Source of the DNA: Adhaeribacter aquaticus DSM 16391
GTDB taxonomy: Bacteria > Bacteroidota > Bacteroidia > Cytophagales > Hymenobacteraceae
Direction: 5' to 3'
DNA length: 64,000 nt
NCBI RefSeq assembly: GCF_000473365.1
Contig: NZ_KI421517.1
Span: 2,932,634-2,996,633, forward strand
The translations under genes were made by a program, and so were the position numbers. Position 1 is the first letter of the stretch, and each line of letters opens with the position of its first letter. The notes beneath the pieces are model-generated. The model had not been told where the DNA came from. It worked only from the letters and a program-made list of their open reading frames with translations, and did no database searches. Of the stretch, positions 16,598-26,018 are shown one piece after another.

Positions 16598-17314
16598 ATG
16601 GCTGCACCCATTTTAGAACAAACCTACAACCAATCCTTGGTTATTAAAAGTTGGGCGGAAGAAGACCGTCCGAGGGAAAAGCTTTTATTAAAAGGCAAAG
16701 CTGCGTTAAGCGATGCCGAGTTAATAGGTATTCTAATTGGGTCGGGTACGGCCAAACTAACAGCCGTTGATGTGGCCAAACTTATACTAACGGCCATTAA
16801 TAACGATTTAAATGAACTGGCTAAGCTTACGGTAAATGATCTGAAGAAACACAAGGGAATTGGCGAGGCCAAGGCTATTTCTATTGTAAGTGCTTTGGAG
16901 TTAGGGAGGCGCCGGAAAGAAACAGCAGCTTCGGCTAAAACTAAAATAACCTGTTCTACTGATATTTACAATTACATAAAACCCCAACTCTTAGATTTGC
17001 CCCACGAAGAGTTCTGGATAATTTTATTAAACCGGGCAAATGTTGTGATGAAAAAAATACCGGTGAGCAGTGGCGGAATAGCCGGAACAGTCGCAGACCC
17101 CAAAATAATTTTTAAACAAGCCATAGAAAATCTAGCCAGTGCTATAATTCTGGTGCACAACCATCCGTCTGGTAATTTAAAACCAAGTGCCGCCGATATA
17201 TCATTAACTAAGAAAATGAAGGAGGCAGGTACTTTGCTAGATTTACCTATTCTGGATCACATTATTTTTACTGAACATTCGTATTACAGTTTTGCCGACG
17301 AAGGCATGCTGTAG
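16598..17314 (+). CDS. radC: RadC family JAB-domain protein
   Basis: 238 residues, full length for the family: an N-terminal helix-hairpin-helix part (KHKGIGEAKA, about residues 87-96) and a C-terminal MPN/JAMM domain with the metal motif HNHPSGNLKPSAAD. RadC proteins are widespread and often near mobile DNA. The name comes from a repair phenotype later assigned to recG, so the true role is unknown, probably DNA-related with a metallopeptidase or nuclease-like fold. It stands as a single gene. Confidence 0.92.
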   Translation: MAAPILEQTYNQSLVIKSWAEEDRPREKLLLKGKAALSDAELIGILIGSGTAKLTAVDVAKLILTAINNDLNELAKLTVNDLKKHKGIGEAKAISIVSALELGRRRKETAASAKTKITCSTDIYNYIKPQLLDLPHEEFWIILLNRANVVMKKIPVSSGGIAGTVADPKIIFKQAIENLASAIILVHNHPSGNLKPSAADISLTKKMKEAGTLLDLPILDHIIFTEHSYYSFADEGML

Positions 17315-17401
17315 GAGCCAGACTATTTCATTTACAATCCCAAGGGTGGTTCTTTCGCATAAGTTTGTTTATTTTGCAAATATTAAGCAAATAGAAGATA
17401 T

Positions 17402-18022
17402 ATGTCCAAACCCATCCGTTTTGTTTTGCTGGTTGGTGTACTGCTGGTTTTATTTTATTTCCTGAAAGAATCTGTTTTCAGTGATACCTCTTATGTAGCT
17501 ACTATTAAAAAAGAAAGGATAGATAAAAACCTTTCTTTCCGAAGTGCAACCTCTTCTCCGCTGGAGGATCGGGATCGGAATACATTTGATAGTTTAACGT
17601 ATTACACACCCGATATACGTTATCGGGTAGAGGCTGATTTTGAAAAATTCAGCAACCCGGATACGGTACAAATGCCCATGACTACCGGAGAAACGGAGGT
17701 ATACCTGCGTTTTGGTAAAGCAACTTTTAATTTAGAAGGCCGGTCCAATACCTTGATTCTATATTTACAAGCCAGTACCGCTGACAGCTCTTTGTTTGTG
17801 CCCTTTACAGACAAAACCAATGGCACCGAAACGTATGCAGGGGGGCGCTTTCTGGATGTGCCCAAACCGGAGCCGGATGCCAATACCATAACCCTTGATT
17901 TTAACAAAGCCTATAACCCCTTTTGTGTTTATAATTACAGTTATAGCTGCCCTATTCCGCCCCGCGTAAATCGCTTAGATGTTCCATTACGGGCCGGAGA
18001 AAAAGCCTATACAAAAAAATAG
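17402..18022 (+). CDS. DUF1684 domain protein, membrane-anchored
   Basis: 206 residues with one N-terminal hydrophobic helix (about residues 7-22) that is likely a membrane anchor or uncleaved signal. The conserved DUF1684 core follows: GETEVYLRFGKATF, FVPFTDKTNGTETYAGGRFLDV, DFNKAYNPFCVYNYSYSCPIPP and a closing L.AGEK. The Tyr/Cys-rich NPxCxYNxxYxCPxPP stretch is the best-kept part of this family. No biochemical function is established. The length is typical. Confidence 0.8.
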   Translation: MSKPIRFVLLVGVLLVLFYFLKESVFSDTSYVATIKKERIDKNLSFRSATSSPLEDRDRNTFDSLTYYTPDIRYRVEADFEKFSNPDTVQMPMTTGETEVYLRFGKATFNLEGRSNTLILYLQASTADSSLFVPFTDKTNGTETYAGGRFLDVPKPEPDANTITLDFNKAYNPFCVYNYSYSCPIPPRVNRLDVPLRAGEKAYTKK

Positions 18023-18052
18023 GCGGGTATATTTAGTATCCACTTTAATTAA

Positions 18053-18120
18053 TAACTTTGCCCGATTAGGAAGCGCCAGCCCTAAAATTCAGGTGTTATT
18101 ATAAACCTGACCTTTTGGCG
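18053..18120 (+). promoter_or_regulatory. Promoter core and folded leader of pheT
   Basis: TAACTTTG at 18053-18060 matches TAnnTTTG, without a clear -33 box. The roughly 110-nt leader folds into nested helices: CGCCA 18074-18078 with TGGCG 18116-18120, enclosing TCAGGT/ACCTGA at 18089-18110. No T-tract follows, so it is not an ordinary terminator; translational or transcriptional control of pheT is possible. Confidence 0.35.
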
Positions 18121-18177
18121 ACCTACAATTAAACCATGGTTTTAATGCTCATGGCTGATTTAAGATTAAAATAATTT

Positions 18178-20592
18178 ATGCTGATATCATTTGATTGGTT
18201 AAAACAACTTATTGCTATAAATAAACCAGCCACCGAAGTGGCCGCCTTACTTACAGACTCCGGGTTAGAGGTAGAAGGGTTGGAAACTTTTGAAGTAATA
18301 AAGGGAGGGTTGCAAGGTATTGTTATTGGCGAGGTGCTTACTTGTGAAAAGCATCCGGACGCTGATAAACTAAGAATTACTACTGTAAATATTGGATTAG
18401 AGCAACCTAAACAAATTGTTTGTGGGGCGGCAAATGTAGCTGCCGGTCAAAAAGTAGTTGTAGCTACTGAAAATGCTGTTTTATATCCTTCCGGCGGTGA
18501 GTCTTTTCAAATTAAAAAATCCAAAATCCGCGGGGCTGTTTCAGAAGGAATGATTTGTGCCGAGGACGAAATAGGGATAGGTACTTCCCACGCAGGTATT
18601 ATAGTGTTGGACACTGATCTGCCAAATGGTACACCCGCAGCCGAATATTTTGGTTTAAGTTCTGACACCGTCTTTGAAATTGGTTTAACTCCTAACCGAG
18701 CAGATGCTGCCTCGCATTACGGGGTAGCCCGGGAGTTACAGGCTCTTACCGATGCTAAAGTTGCTTTACCGGATGTTTCCGTATTCAACCTAAGCAATAC
18801 AAACCGGAATATTGCCATTGAAATTCAGGATGCAGCAGGTTGCCCCAGATACGCGGGATTAACCATCAGCGGGGTAAAAGTAGGGGAGTCGCCGGAATGG
18901 TTGCGTAACCGGCTACGTGCCATTGGTCTATCACCTATCAATAATGTGGTAGATGTAACTAATTACGTGCTACATGAATTAGGCCAACCCTTGCATGCTT
19001 TTGATGCCGATAAAATTGCTGGAAATAAAATTGTGGTAAAGCGGGCAGATGAAGGCGCTGCTTTTGTAACCTTAGATGGGGTAGAACGGAAATTACGCAG
19101 TACAGACCTGATGATTTGTAATGCCGACGAACCCATGGTAATTGCCGGAGTATTTGGAGGTAAAAAATCGGGTGTTTCAGAAGAAACAGTAAATATATTC
19201 CTGGAGAGCGCTTATTTTAATCCAACCTCCATCCGGAAATCTTCCCAGGTACACGGCCTAAAGACTGATTCTTCTTTCCGTTTTGAAAGAGGAACAGATC
19301 CGAATATAGTACCTTATGCTTTGAAGCGGGCAGCATTGTTAATACAAGAAGTAGCCGGAGGCGAAATTTCATCGGAAATCACCGATGTTTATCCAGAACC
19401 GGTTCAGCCTTTCCAGATAAGCCTGAGTTTATCCCGGGTAGATAAATTAATAGGCCAAGCCATAGGCCGAGAGCGGATTATAGAAATTTTGACGGACCTA
19501 AATATTGAAATTAAGGAAGAAACAGAAACACATTTGGTGTTATTAGTACCTCCGCACAAAGTAGATGTTACCCGGGAGGCAGATGTAATAGAGGAGGTTT
19601 TACGTATTTACGGCTACAACAATATTGCTTTAAAAGAAAATATCGCCACTAGTTTCTTAGCTAAATTCCCGCAACCAAATCCGGAAGAGTTAAAGCAAAA
19701 GATCAGTAATTTGTTAACGGGTAGTGGCTTTAGTGAAATAATTACCAACTCCCTTACTGATTCGGCTTACTATGAAAAAGGTGCGGAGGATAAAGATGAA
19801 ACATTGGCCCGCATTGTAAATTACAACAGCGAAGAGTTGGATGTAATGCGGAAAACCCTGGTGTTTTCGGGATTAGAAGTAATTCGGCGAAACGTAAACC
19901 GGAAGCAGAAAGACCTTAAACTTTACGAATTAGGTAAGGTTTATGCAAAAGCCGGTGAAAAATACAAAGAGCAACAGAAATTAGCCTTGTTTGTTACGGG
20001 TAATACCGCTGCCGAAACCTGGTCGCAGAAATCCGAGAAAACTACTTTCCATTATTTGGCAGGAGTGGTGCAAAATGTATTGACTAAACTGGCCAGAACC
20101 GATTTTACCTTGCAGCCTTTACAACACCCCTATTTAAGTGGTGGCGTTAACTACCAGAAAAATGATGTGGTACTGGCGCAGGTTGGTTTGTTAGATGCTC
20201 AGGTATGTAAACGCATTGATGTAAAAGAACAAGTTTGGTACGCCGAATTAAACTGGGATTACCTGGTTAAAAATTCTAAAAGCCAACTGGTGTTTGAGGA
20301 GTTGGCCAAATTCCCGGAAGTGCGCCGTGATTTATCTTTGGTAATTGATAAGGGCATAACTTTTGATCAGATAAAAACCATAGCACAGCGTACCGAACGG
20401 AAACTGTTGCAGGATATAAATGTGTTTGATGTGTACGAAGGCGATAAAATTGAAGCTGGTAAAAAAGCCTATGCCATCAGTTTTACTTTGCTGGATAAAC
20501 AGCAAACACTAACCGATAAAGTAATTGATGCCACCATGAACCGGTTGATGCAACAATTTGAAAAGCAATTAGGAGCAGTTATCAGAAAATAA
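18178..20592 (+). CDS. pheT: Phenylalanyl-tRNA synthetase beta subunit
   Basis: 804 residues, a normal bacterial length. In order there is an N-terminal EMAP-like tRNA-binding domain (about 40-150; LTCEKHPDADKLRITTV), the B3/B4 editing domain (about 210-380), the B5 domain, the catalytic-like core, and the C-terminal anticodon-binding FDX-ACB domain (about 710-803). With the alpha subunit (not in this window) it charges tRNA-Phe. It leads an operon: the next gene starts 2 bp after its stop, and zapA and rny follow. Confidence 0.96.
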   Translation: MLISFDWLKQLIAINKPATEVAALLTDSGLEVEGLETFEVIKGGLQGIVIGEVLTCEKHPDADKLRITTVNIGLEQPKQIVCGAANVAAGQKVVVATENAVLYPSGGESFQIKKSKIRGAVSEGMICAEDEIGIGTSHAGIIVLDTDLPNGTPAAEYFGLSSDTVFEIGLTPNRADAASHYGVARELQALTDAKVALPDVSVFNLSNTNRNIAIEIQDAAGCPRYAGLTISGVKVGESPEWLRNRLRAIGLSPINNVVDVTNYVLHELGQPLHAFDADKIAGNKIVVKRADEGAAFVTLDGVERKLRSTDLMICNADEPMVIAGVFGGKKSGVSEETVNIFLESAYFNPTSIRKSSQVHGLKTDSSFRFERGTDPNIVPYALKRAALLIQEVAGGEISSEITDVYPEPVQPFQISLSLSRVDKLIGQAIGRERIIEILTDLNIEIKEETETHLVLLVPPHKVDVTREADVIEEVLRIYGYNNIALKENIATSFLAKFPQPNPEELKQKISNLLTGSGFSEIITNSLTDSAYYEKGAEDKDETLARIVNYNSEELDVMRKTLVFSGLEVIRRNVNRKQKDLKLYELGKVYAKAGEKYKEQQKLALFVTGNTAAETWSQKSEKTTFHYLAGVVQNVLTKLARTDFTLQPLQHPYLSGGVNYQKNDVVLAQVGLLDAQVCKRIDVKEQVWYAELNWDYLVKNSKSQLVFEELAKFPEVRRDLSLVIDKGITFDQIKTIAQRTERKLLQDINVFDVYEGDKIEAGKKAYAISFTLLDKQQTLTDKVIDATMNRLMQQFEKQLGAVIRK

Positions 20593-20594
20593 GT

Positions 20595-20891
20595 ATGGAT
20601 ACCGGCAAAGAGTTAGAACAACTGAATCGGATAGAAAGCAAAGTTTCTAAACTGATTACGCGCTATCACCAGGCCCAGGAGGCGCTGGAAAAAGCCCACC
20701 AGGAAATTCGGGAACTTCAGACGGTCATTCATCAGAAAGATGAGGAAATAAAAAATTTTCAAAATCAAGATAATATTGCTAAAATTGTAAACACGATAGC
20801 AGCCGATGCTGCAAACGCGACAGAGTTAAAGCTGAAAATAAACGAATATATCAGAGAGATTGATAAGTGTATCGCTTATTTAAGAGATTAG
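20595..20891 (+). CDS. Short coiled-coil protein, ZapB-like by context
   Basis: 98 residues, almost wholly heptad-like from residue 5 to 55 (ELEQLNRIESKVSKLI...), ending in a second helix. It lies between pheT and zapA. Small coiled-coil proteins at this place are common in Bacteroidota and are plausible partners of ZapA at the division ring, analogous to ZapB. The sequence alone does not prove that; the name is a working hypothesis. Confidence 0.6.
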   Translation: MDTGKELEQLNRIESKVSKLITRYHQAQEALEKAHQEIRELQTVIHQKDEEIKNFQNQDNIAKIVNTIAADAANATELKLKINEYIREIDKCIAYLRD

Positions 20892-21013
20892 ACAGGTATA
20901 TTGGTAGTTATTAAGTGTTGTTTAAATTTTATAGTATCATATTACTTTATTTTGACTGTTTATAATACACTTTTACTTAAACAACTGATAATAATTAACA
21001 AATAGCGCATACG

Positions 21014-21304
21014 ATGAGTGAGTTATCTATAAAAATACGCATAGCTGACCGTGATTATCCAATGCGCGTTACCGAGGATGAAGAGGAAAGGCTACGAATA
21101 GCCGGACGCGTGATAAACGAACGTATAAAGTTGTTTCGCGACCAGTTTGGGATAACCGAAAAGCAGGATTTATTAGCCATGGTGGCGCTGGAAATAGCAG
21201 CCGATAGCCTTAAAACTGCCAAAAATAAAGCAGAAGATTTAAGTTCTTTTGCCGGAAAGCTTTCGCATCTAAACGATCTTCTTTCATCTCTTAAATTGGA
21301 TTAG
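21014..21304 (+). CDS. zapA: Cell division protein ZapA
   Basis: 96 residues with the ZapA pattern: an N-terminal beta segment (IKIRIADRDYPMRV), then E.RLR.AGRVINERI, and a long helix with DLLAMVALEIAADSL. ZapA binds FtsZ and bundles filaments at the division site. It follows the coiled-coil gene by 122 bp and precedes the RNase Y gene, an arrangement seen in Bacteroidota. Confidence 0.9.
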   Translation: MSELSIKIRIADRDYPMRVTEDEEERLRIAGRVINERIKLFRDQFGITEKQDLLAMVALEIAADSLKTAKNKAEDLSSFAGKLSHLNDLLSSLKLD

Positions 21305-21316
21305 TTTATTAACTTG

Positions 21317-21382
21317 TTATAGAGGTTTTCGGCAACGCCGGAAGTTGTAGCTTAATGCCTGCCTTTGCCATCGATGCTATAA
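21317..21382 (+). promoter_or_regulatory. Folded spacer between zapA and rny
   Basis: TTATAG at 21317-21322 pairs with CTATAA at 21377-21382 and encloses an 8-bp hairpin, TTTTCGGC 21326-21333 with GCCGGAAG 21337-21344. There is no T-tract. It could be an RNase processing site or a translational control element in the rny leader. Confidence 0.3.
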
Positions 21383-21407
21383 TTTAAACACCAAAAAAAT
21401 TATAGTT

Positions 21408-22973
21408 ATGTCCATTACTGCTTATATAATAATTACTGCCCTGATAGCTTTAGGCATTGGGATAGTAGTTGGGCGCTTTCTGTTAAAACAAGTCTTCAAA
21501 AAAGAAGAGGAAGAAGCTCATGAAAAAGCTAAATTAATTATCCGCGAGGCTGAATTAAATGCTGAAAGCCTAAAGAAAGATCGAATTTTAGAGGCAAAAG
21601 AAAAGTACTTCCGTTTAAAAACTGAATTTGAAGAAGATGTAAATAAAAAGAAAAACATCATTATTCAGAACGAGAACAAAGTAAAACAACGCGAGCAACA
21701 AGTAACTAACCAGTTTGAGCAGATCAAGAAAAAAGAAGCTGAATTAGCTACTCAAAAAGAGCAATTAACGGCCCAGTTAGATGGCATTACTAAGCAAAAA
21801 GAACAGGTAGAAAAAGCCCGTCTTTCAGTCGTGCATCAACTTGAGAAAATTGCCAATCTATCGGCTTCAGAAGCTCGGGAACAACTGATTGAAAGCCTTA
21901 AAAACGAAGCCCAGATTCAGGCTTCCTCTCATATTAAAGATATTGTAGCCCAGGCAAAATTAACGGCAACCAAGGAAGCTAAAAAAGTAGTGCTGGAAAC
22001 CATTCAACGTACTGCTGCTGAACATGCCATTGAAAACTGCGTTTCCGTATTTAACATCGAAAGTGACGATATTAAAGGTAAAGTAATTGGTCGGGAAGGG
22101 CGTAATATCCGGGCTTTAGAGGCCGCTACAGGGGTAGAAATTATTGTGGATGATACGCCGGAAGCCATTATTATATCTGGTTTTGATCCGGTACGACGCG
22201 AGATTGCCCGTTTATCTTTACACCGTTTAGTGGCAGATGGTCGTATTCACCCGGCTCGTATTGAGGAAGTGGTAGCGAAAACTAAGAAAAACATTGAAGA
22301 CGAAATTATAGAAATTGGAGAGCGTACCATCATTGATTTAGGTATCCATGGTTTACATCCTGAATTAATTAAAATGGTAGGCCGTATGCGTTTCCGGTCT
22401 TCTTATGGCCAGAATTTATTACAACACTCCCGCGAAGTAGCGAATTTGTGTGCTACCATGGCAGCCGAATTAGGTTTAAATGTAAAGCATGCGAAACGTG
22501 CCGGTTTGTTACATGATATTGGAAAGGTTTCGCCGGAAGAGCCGGAGTTACCACACGCTATATTGGGTATGGAGCTGGCTAAAAAGTATAAAGAACATCC
22601 GGATGTTTGCAACGCGATAGGTGCTCACCACGATGAAATAGAAATGACCGCCATGGTTTCGCCGCTGGTGCAGGCCTGCGATGCTATTTCAGGTTCTCGT
22701 CCGGGTGCCCGTCGTGAAATAATGGAATCTTACATAAAGCGCCTGAAGGAATTAGAAGAAACTGCTATTGGTTTTGATGGCGTAAACCAGTGCTATGCCA
22801 TTCAGGCCGGCCGGGAATTACGCGTTATGGTAGATGCTGATAACGTTTCGGATGACCGGGCTCAGCAATTATCTTTTGATATTTCTCAGAAAATAGAAAA
22901 GGAAATGCAGTATCCGGGCCAAATTAAAATTACGGTTATTCGGGAAATGCGTTCGGTGGCTTATGCCAAGTAA
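21408..22973 (+). CDS. rny: Ribonuclease Y
   Basis: 521 residues, standard size. An N-terminal membrane helix (about 4-26) is followed by a long Lys/Glu-rich coiled coil (30-190), a KH domain with [15 protein letters not shown], and an HD domain with HSREV and LLHDIGK. It is a membrane-bound endoribonuclease that starts mRNA decay. It is the last gene of the pheT-zapA block and has its own terminator. Confidence 0.96.
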   Translation: MSITAYIIITALIALGIGIVVGRFLLKQVFKKEEEEAHEKAKLIIREAELNAESLKKDRILEAKEKYFRLKTEFEEDVNKKKNIIIQNENKVKQREQQVTNQFEQIKKKEAELATQKEQLTAQLDGITKQKEQVEKARLSVVHQLEKIANLSASEAREQLIESLKNEAQIQASSHIKDIVAQAKLTATKEAKKVVLETIQRTAAEHAIENCVSVFNIESDDIKGKVIGREGRNIRALEAATGVEIIVDDTPEAIIISGFDPVRREIARLSLHRLVADGRIHPARIEEVVAKTKKNIEDEIIEIGERTIIDLGIHGLHPELIKMVGRMRFRSSYGQNLLQHSREVANLCATMAAELGLNVKHAKRAGLLHDIGKVSPEEPELPHAILGMELAKKYKEHPDVCNAIGAHHDEIEMTAMVSPLVQACDAISGSRPGARREIMESYIKRLKELEETAIGFDGVNQCYAIQAGRELRVMVDADNVSDDRAQQLSFDISQKIEKEMQYPGQIKITVIREMRSVAYAK

Positions 22974-22987
22974 TTTTATATGATTCT

Positions 22988-23025
22988 AAAAAAAGCCTTG
23001 CTACTAAAAAGCAAGGCTTTTTTTA
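22988..23025 (+). terminator. Terminator after rny
   Basis: AAAAAAGCCTTGC and GCAAGGCTTTTTT pair over a nine-base loop, 15 bp after the stop. Confidence 0.85.
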
Positions 23026-23201
23026 TGGGAAGTAAAACAACCCTGGGTTTTATCGTAAATTTACGGGTACTTTTAGTTTTCCACAGTTGTTATATTCTGT
23101 ACTAAAAAACCGTAAGAGCCTGAAAGGCTTTAAACAAAGCTTCCAGTTTGTAATTCTGTTTTTACCATCACCCAATACTGCTTAGATCTATCAAACTATT
23201 T

Positions 23202-23951
23202 ATGTTAAGAAGTTTTAAACTAGTTGTTGCCTCTGCAATTATTTTAAATTTAGCTAGTTGTTCATCAGTTTACATGCCCAATACCCCCAATACGCCCATG
23301 TTAAGTGCAAAGGGAGAACTAAGTACCGGGGGGCATATTACAATGAAAGGTAATGCAAGTTTCAATTCCGGATATGCCGTTTCTGACCATTTTGGATTGA
23401 TTGTGAGTGGAGCCATGATGAGCAGAAATCGGGTTAAACAAGATTTCCGGCATAATTTATTAGAAGCCGGGGGCGGTTATTTTACTGCGTTTGGTCCTAA
23501 CCATAATCGAATTCTGGAAATTTATACGGGGCTTGGCCGCGGAAGCAGTGACCGAACTTTTAAAGAAAAAACCTCAGCCGGAGCCCAAACGTTTGATCGG
23601 CAGGAAACAACTTTTAATAAATATTTTATGCAGGTAAACTACAGTTCCAAGCGGAAGGAATCTTTGCGGTTACTAGGCCGGGATTATCCGCTTAATTATG
23701 GAACTGCTTTGCGCCTTAGTTATATAAATATGGACGAATTCTTTCGAAACGATGTAGCTCAGCCTACCGAAGATAATATTTTCCTGGAACCGGTTTTTTA
23801 TACCAGGATGGCATTAAGTCCATCGGTACAGTTGCAATACACCAGTGGTAGTAATTTCGGTTTAAAGAATCGCAAATTTCTTACTGCTGGCAACTCCGTT
23901 TTTAGCGTCGGTTTTGTAATAAATGTGGGCGGATTAACTAATAAAAAATAA
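23202..23951 (+). CDS. Lipoprotein-type outer-membrane beta-barrel protein
   Basis: 249 residues. The signal ends in LASC-SS, so Cys20 is likely lipidated. The body has alternating beta strands with Gly/Asn turns and aromatic girdle residues, such as GGGYFTAFG, LEIYTGLGRGS and a terminal FSVGFVINVGG. It is probably a small barrel or barrel-like protein of the outer membrane. No functional family is recognised. The 3' spacer is long (about 245 bp) before a terminator. Confidence 0.6.
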   Translation: MLRSFKLVVASAIILNLASCSSVYMPNTPNTPMLSAKGELSTGGHITMKGNASFNSGYAVSDHFGLIVSGAMMSRNRVKQDFRHNLLEAGGGYFTAFGPNHNRILEIYTGLGRGSSDRTFKEKTSAGAQTFDRQETTFNKYFMQVNYSSKRKESLRLLGRDYPLNYGTALRLSYINMDEFFRNDVAQPTEDNIFLEPVFYTRMALSPSVQLQYTSGSNFGLKNRKFLTAGNSVFSVGFVINVGGLTNKK

Positions 23952-24196
23952 AAAGTGTAAGACCACTTCTAGTAAATAGTTTACTTTATTTTAGTCGCTG
24001 TTGATAAATTTGTTAAACCCCTGCCAAATTTTGCCGTAGAAGCCTTTAAATTAAGCAGGTAATAAAAGACGTAAGCAGATTACTTTCCAGTTAAGAATGC
24101 TGCTTTACCAAAAGAATTACTGCTAAAAAGATATAAATCAGGATGCCGTTTACCTGATAACAATTATTAAATGGTGTTTTTTTATTAGGGGGAAAG
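23952..24196. other. 3' spacer of the lipoprotein-barrel gene
   Basis: About 245 bases (330 to the next gene) with no gene visible; ends in a pair of face-to-face terminators at 24197 and 24233. Confidence 0.5.
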
Positions 24197-24223
24197 AGGC
24201 TTGAGGAATCAAGCCTTTTTTTT
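24197..24223 (+). terminator. Rightward terminator
   Basis: GGCTTGA-GGAA-TCAAGCC is a perfect hairpin with a GNRA loop followed by eight T. Confidence 0.85.
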
Positions 24224-24232
24224 GTTTAAAAA

Positions 24233-24257
24233 AAAAAGCGGCTTACGGCCGCTTTTA
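24233..24257 (-). terminator. Leftward terminator of dps
   Basis: AGCGGC pairs with GCCGCT; on the minus strand it is followed by a long T run (the A tract at 24228-24237). Confidence 0.8.
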
Positions 24258-24281
24258 CTCTGTTCTGCTGTCGCAAAGGTC

Positions 24282-24755
24282 TTATTTAAGGAAAGCCCTC
24301 AGCATCCAGTGATTTTTCTCATGCTCATTTAAGTCTTCACTAATTAAGCCATTGGTGCCTTCATCTTCGCTTTCTCCGGCTAATCTTAAAATTTCCCGCT
24401 CCAGCTTAATTAGGGTACTTATATTGTCAATAGTAGCTCCCACGGTTTCCCGGTCGCTGGAAACATTGGCAGTTTCTTTTATGCTGGATACGCGAACAAA
24501 ATCAGAAAAAGTATGTAGGGGCGTATACCCAAGTGTTAAAATACGTTCTGCTATTTCATCAATTTTGGTTAAGGCATTGGTATATAATTCTTCGAACTTA
24601 GCATGTAACTGGAAAAAGTTTACCCCTTTGATATTCCAATGAAAGCCCCGCACATTCTGGTAATAGATGTGGTAGTTGGCTAATAATTCATTTAGTTTTT
24701 CAACCAGTTCTTTATTGGGTGCTTGTTCCAGACCTAAGTCAGTTAAATTTTCCAT
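24282..24755 (-). CDS. dps: Dps-family ferritin-like protein
   Basis: 157 residues. The intersubunit ferroxidase ligands are all present with canonical spacing: His39 (GFHWNIKG), His51, Asp66 and Glu70 (DEIAE). Dps dodecamers store iron, consume hydrogen peroxide and often bind DNA. The N-terminus is short and not very basic, so DNA binding is uncertain. Transcribed alone, with its own terminator. Confidence 0.93.
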   Translation of the reverse strand: MENLTDLGLEQAPNKELVEKLNELLANYHIYYQNVRGFHWNIKGVNFFQLHAKFEELYTNALTKIDEIAERILTLGYTPLHTFSDFVRVSSIKETANVSSDRETVGATIDNISTLIKLEREILRLAGESEDEGTNGLISEDLNEHEKNHWMLRAFLK

Positions 24756-24835
24756 AGTTTATATTTATACTTTTAGTTTATTGGTTAATCTTAAGGTATA
24801 ACTTAAAAACAGGGATTATTGGATAAAGGTTATAA

Positions 24836-24863
24836 AAAAAGGTGCAGAATTTCTGCACCTTTC
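24836..24863 (-). terminator. Terminator after sucD
   Basis: AAAGGTGCAGAA pairs with TTCTGCACCTTT almost without a loop, with a T run on the minus strand; 23 bp beyond the sucD stop. Confidence 0.8.
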
Positions 24864-24885
24864 AAACTTATAGTCTTTAGTAAAA

Positions 24886-25776
24886 TTAAGAAGAAACAGC
24901 TTCTCCTTTTAACGCCTGTAACATGGTTTCACCAATGTTAGCCGGAGAATCTACTACAAAGATTCCGTTTTCACGCATAATTTTCATTTTAGCAGCAGCA
25001 GTATCATCAGCACCACCAATGATAGCACCTGCGTGGCCCATTCTACGACCAGCTGGAGCAGTTTGACCTGCAATAAAACCTACAACTGGTTTTTTGTTTC
25101 CGGTAGAACGGATGTACTCAGCTGCAACAGCTTCGTAATTACCGCCAATTTCACCAATCATTACAATAGCATCGGTCTCTGGATCTTCCATTAACAGTTC
25201 TACTGCATTTTTTGTAGGAGTACCAATAATTGGGTCACCACCAATACCAATAGCAGTAGAAATACCTAAACCAGCTTTTACAATCTGGTCGGCAGCTTCG
25301 TAAGTTAAAGTACCAGATTTAGAAACAATACCAATACGACCTGGTTTGAAAACGAAGCCTGGCATGATACCAACTTTCGCTTCACCTGGGGTAATTACAC
25401 CCGGACAGTTTGGCCCGATTAAAGTAACATCTTTGTCTTGGATGTACTCTTTTGCGTAAATCATGTCTTTTACCGGAATACCTTCGGTAATAGCCACTAT
25501 TACTTTAATACCAGCATCAGCCGCTTCCATAATAGCATCAGCAGCAAAGGCTGGTGGTACAAAAATAATGGATACATTAGCACCAGTTTGAACAACGGCA
25601 TCAGCAACGGTATTAAATACCGGCTTGTCCAGGTGAGTAGAACCTCCTTTGCCAGGGGTTACACCACCTACCACGTTGGTGCCATATTCAATCATTTGTT
25701 GGGCATGGAAAGAACCTTCTGAACCGGTAAATCCCTGCACAATCACTTTAGAATCTTTATTAACCAAAACACTCAT
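24886..25776 (-). CDS. sucD: Succinyl-CoA ligase (ADP-forming) subunit alpha
   Basis: 296 residues, typical length. The N-terminal CoA-binding Rossmann domain has [12 protein letters not shown], and GPNCPGVI and [10 protein letters not shown] follow. GHAGAII contains the His that is phosphorylated during catalysis. It converts succinyl-CoA to succinate with substrate-level phosphorylation in the TCA cycle, together with SucC, which is not adjacent here. A separate sucC locus is common in Bacteroidota. Confidence 0.96.
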   Translation of the reverse strand: MSVLVNKDSKVIVQGFTGSEGSFHAQQMIEYGTNVVGGVTPGKGGSTHLDKPVFNTVADAVVQTGANVSIIFVPPAFAADAIMEAADAGIKVIVAITEGIPVKDMIYAKEYIQDKDVTLIGPNCPGVITPGEAKVGIMPGFVFKPGRIGIVSKSGTLTYEAADQIVKAGLGISTAIGIGGDPIIGTPTKNAVELLMEDPETDAIVMIGEIGGNYEAVAAEYIRSTGNKKPVVGFIAGQTAPAGRRMGHAGAIIGGADDTAAAKMKIMRENGIFVVDSPANIGETMLQALKGEAVSS

Positions 25777-25821
25777 GTGTACTTTTTTTAAGATGAATGA
25801 AAGTCAGAACAGTAAGTGGTG

Positions 25822-25852
25822 CAAAAATAGATTTTTTTGCGGCCCCTGCAAA
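25822..25852 (-). promoter_or_regulatory. Perfect Bacteroidota promoter upstream of sucD
   Basis: Read on the minus strand, TTTG (25852-25849) is followed after exactly 19 nt by TATTTTTG (25829-25822), matching TTTG-N19-TAnnTTTG. Transcription would start near 25815, about 40 nt before the ATG. Confidence 0.75.
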
Positions 25853-25943
25853 AATTACTTGCAGTATTCCTAAATAGATTTTCATTTTTGATCTTATTGC
25901 TCCAGTTTTAGGTATAAATACAAAAATATTTCTGGAAAAAGGA

Positions 25944-25951
25944 TACTTTTG
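25944..25951 (+). promoter_or_regulatory. Promoter core of the CBS-like gene
   Basis: TACTTTTG matches TAnnTTTG, 68 bp upstream of the ATG. A -33 box is not clear. Confidence 0.35.
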
Positions 25952-26018
25952 CATTTCATTTTGTTAGGGTAAAGGGAGCCAATTATTTTGGGCGCAACCT
26001 TAATTTAAAATCTTGATA

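Noticed and set aside
21305-21407. 6S RNA between zapA and rny
   Set aside because: In some bacteria 6S RNA follows zapA, but this spacer is only 103 nt and lacks the 6S central bulge architecture.
26013-26018. TTG start of the CBS-like gene
   Set aside because: An ATG two codons downstream is a better start.
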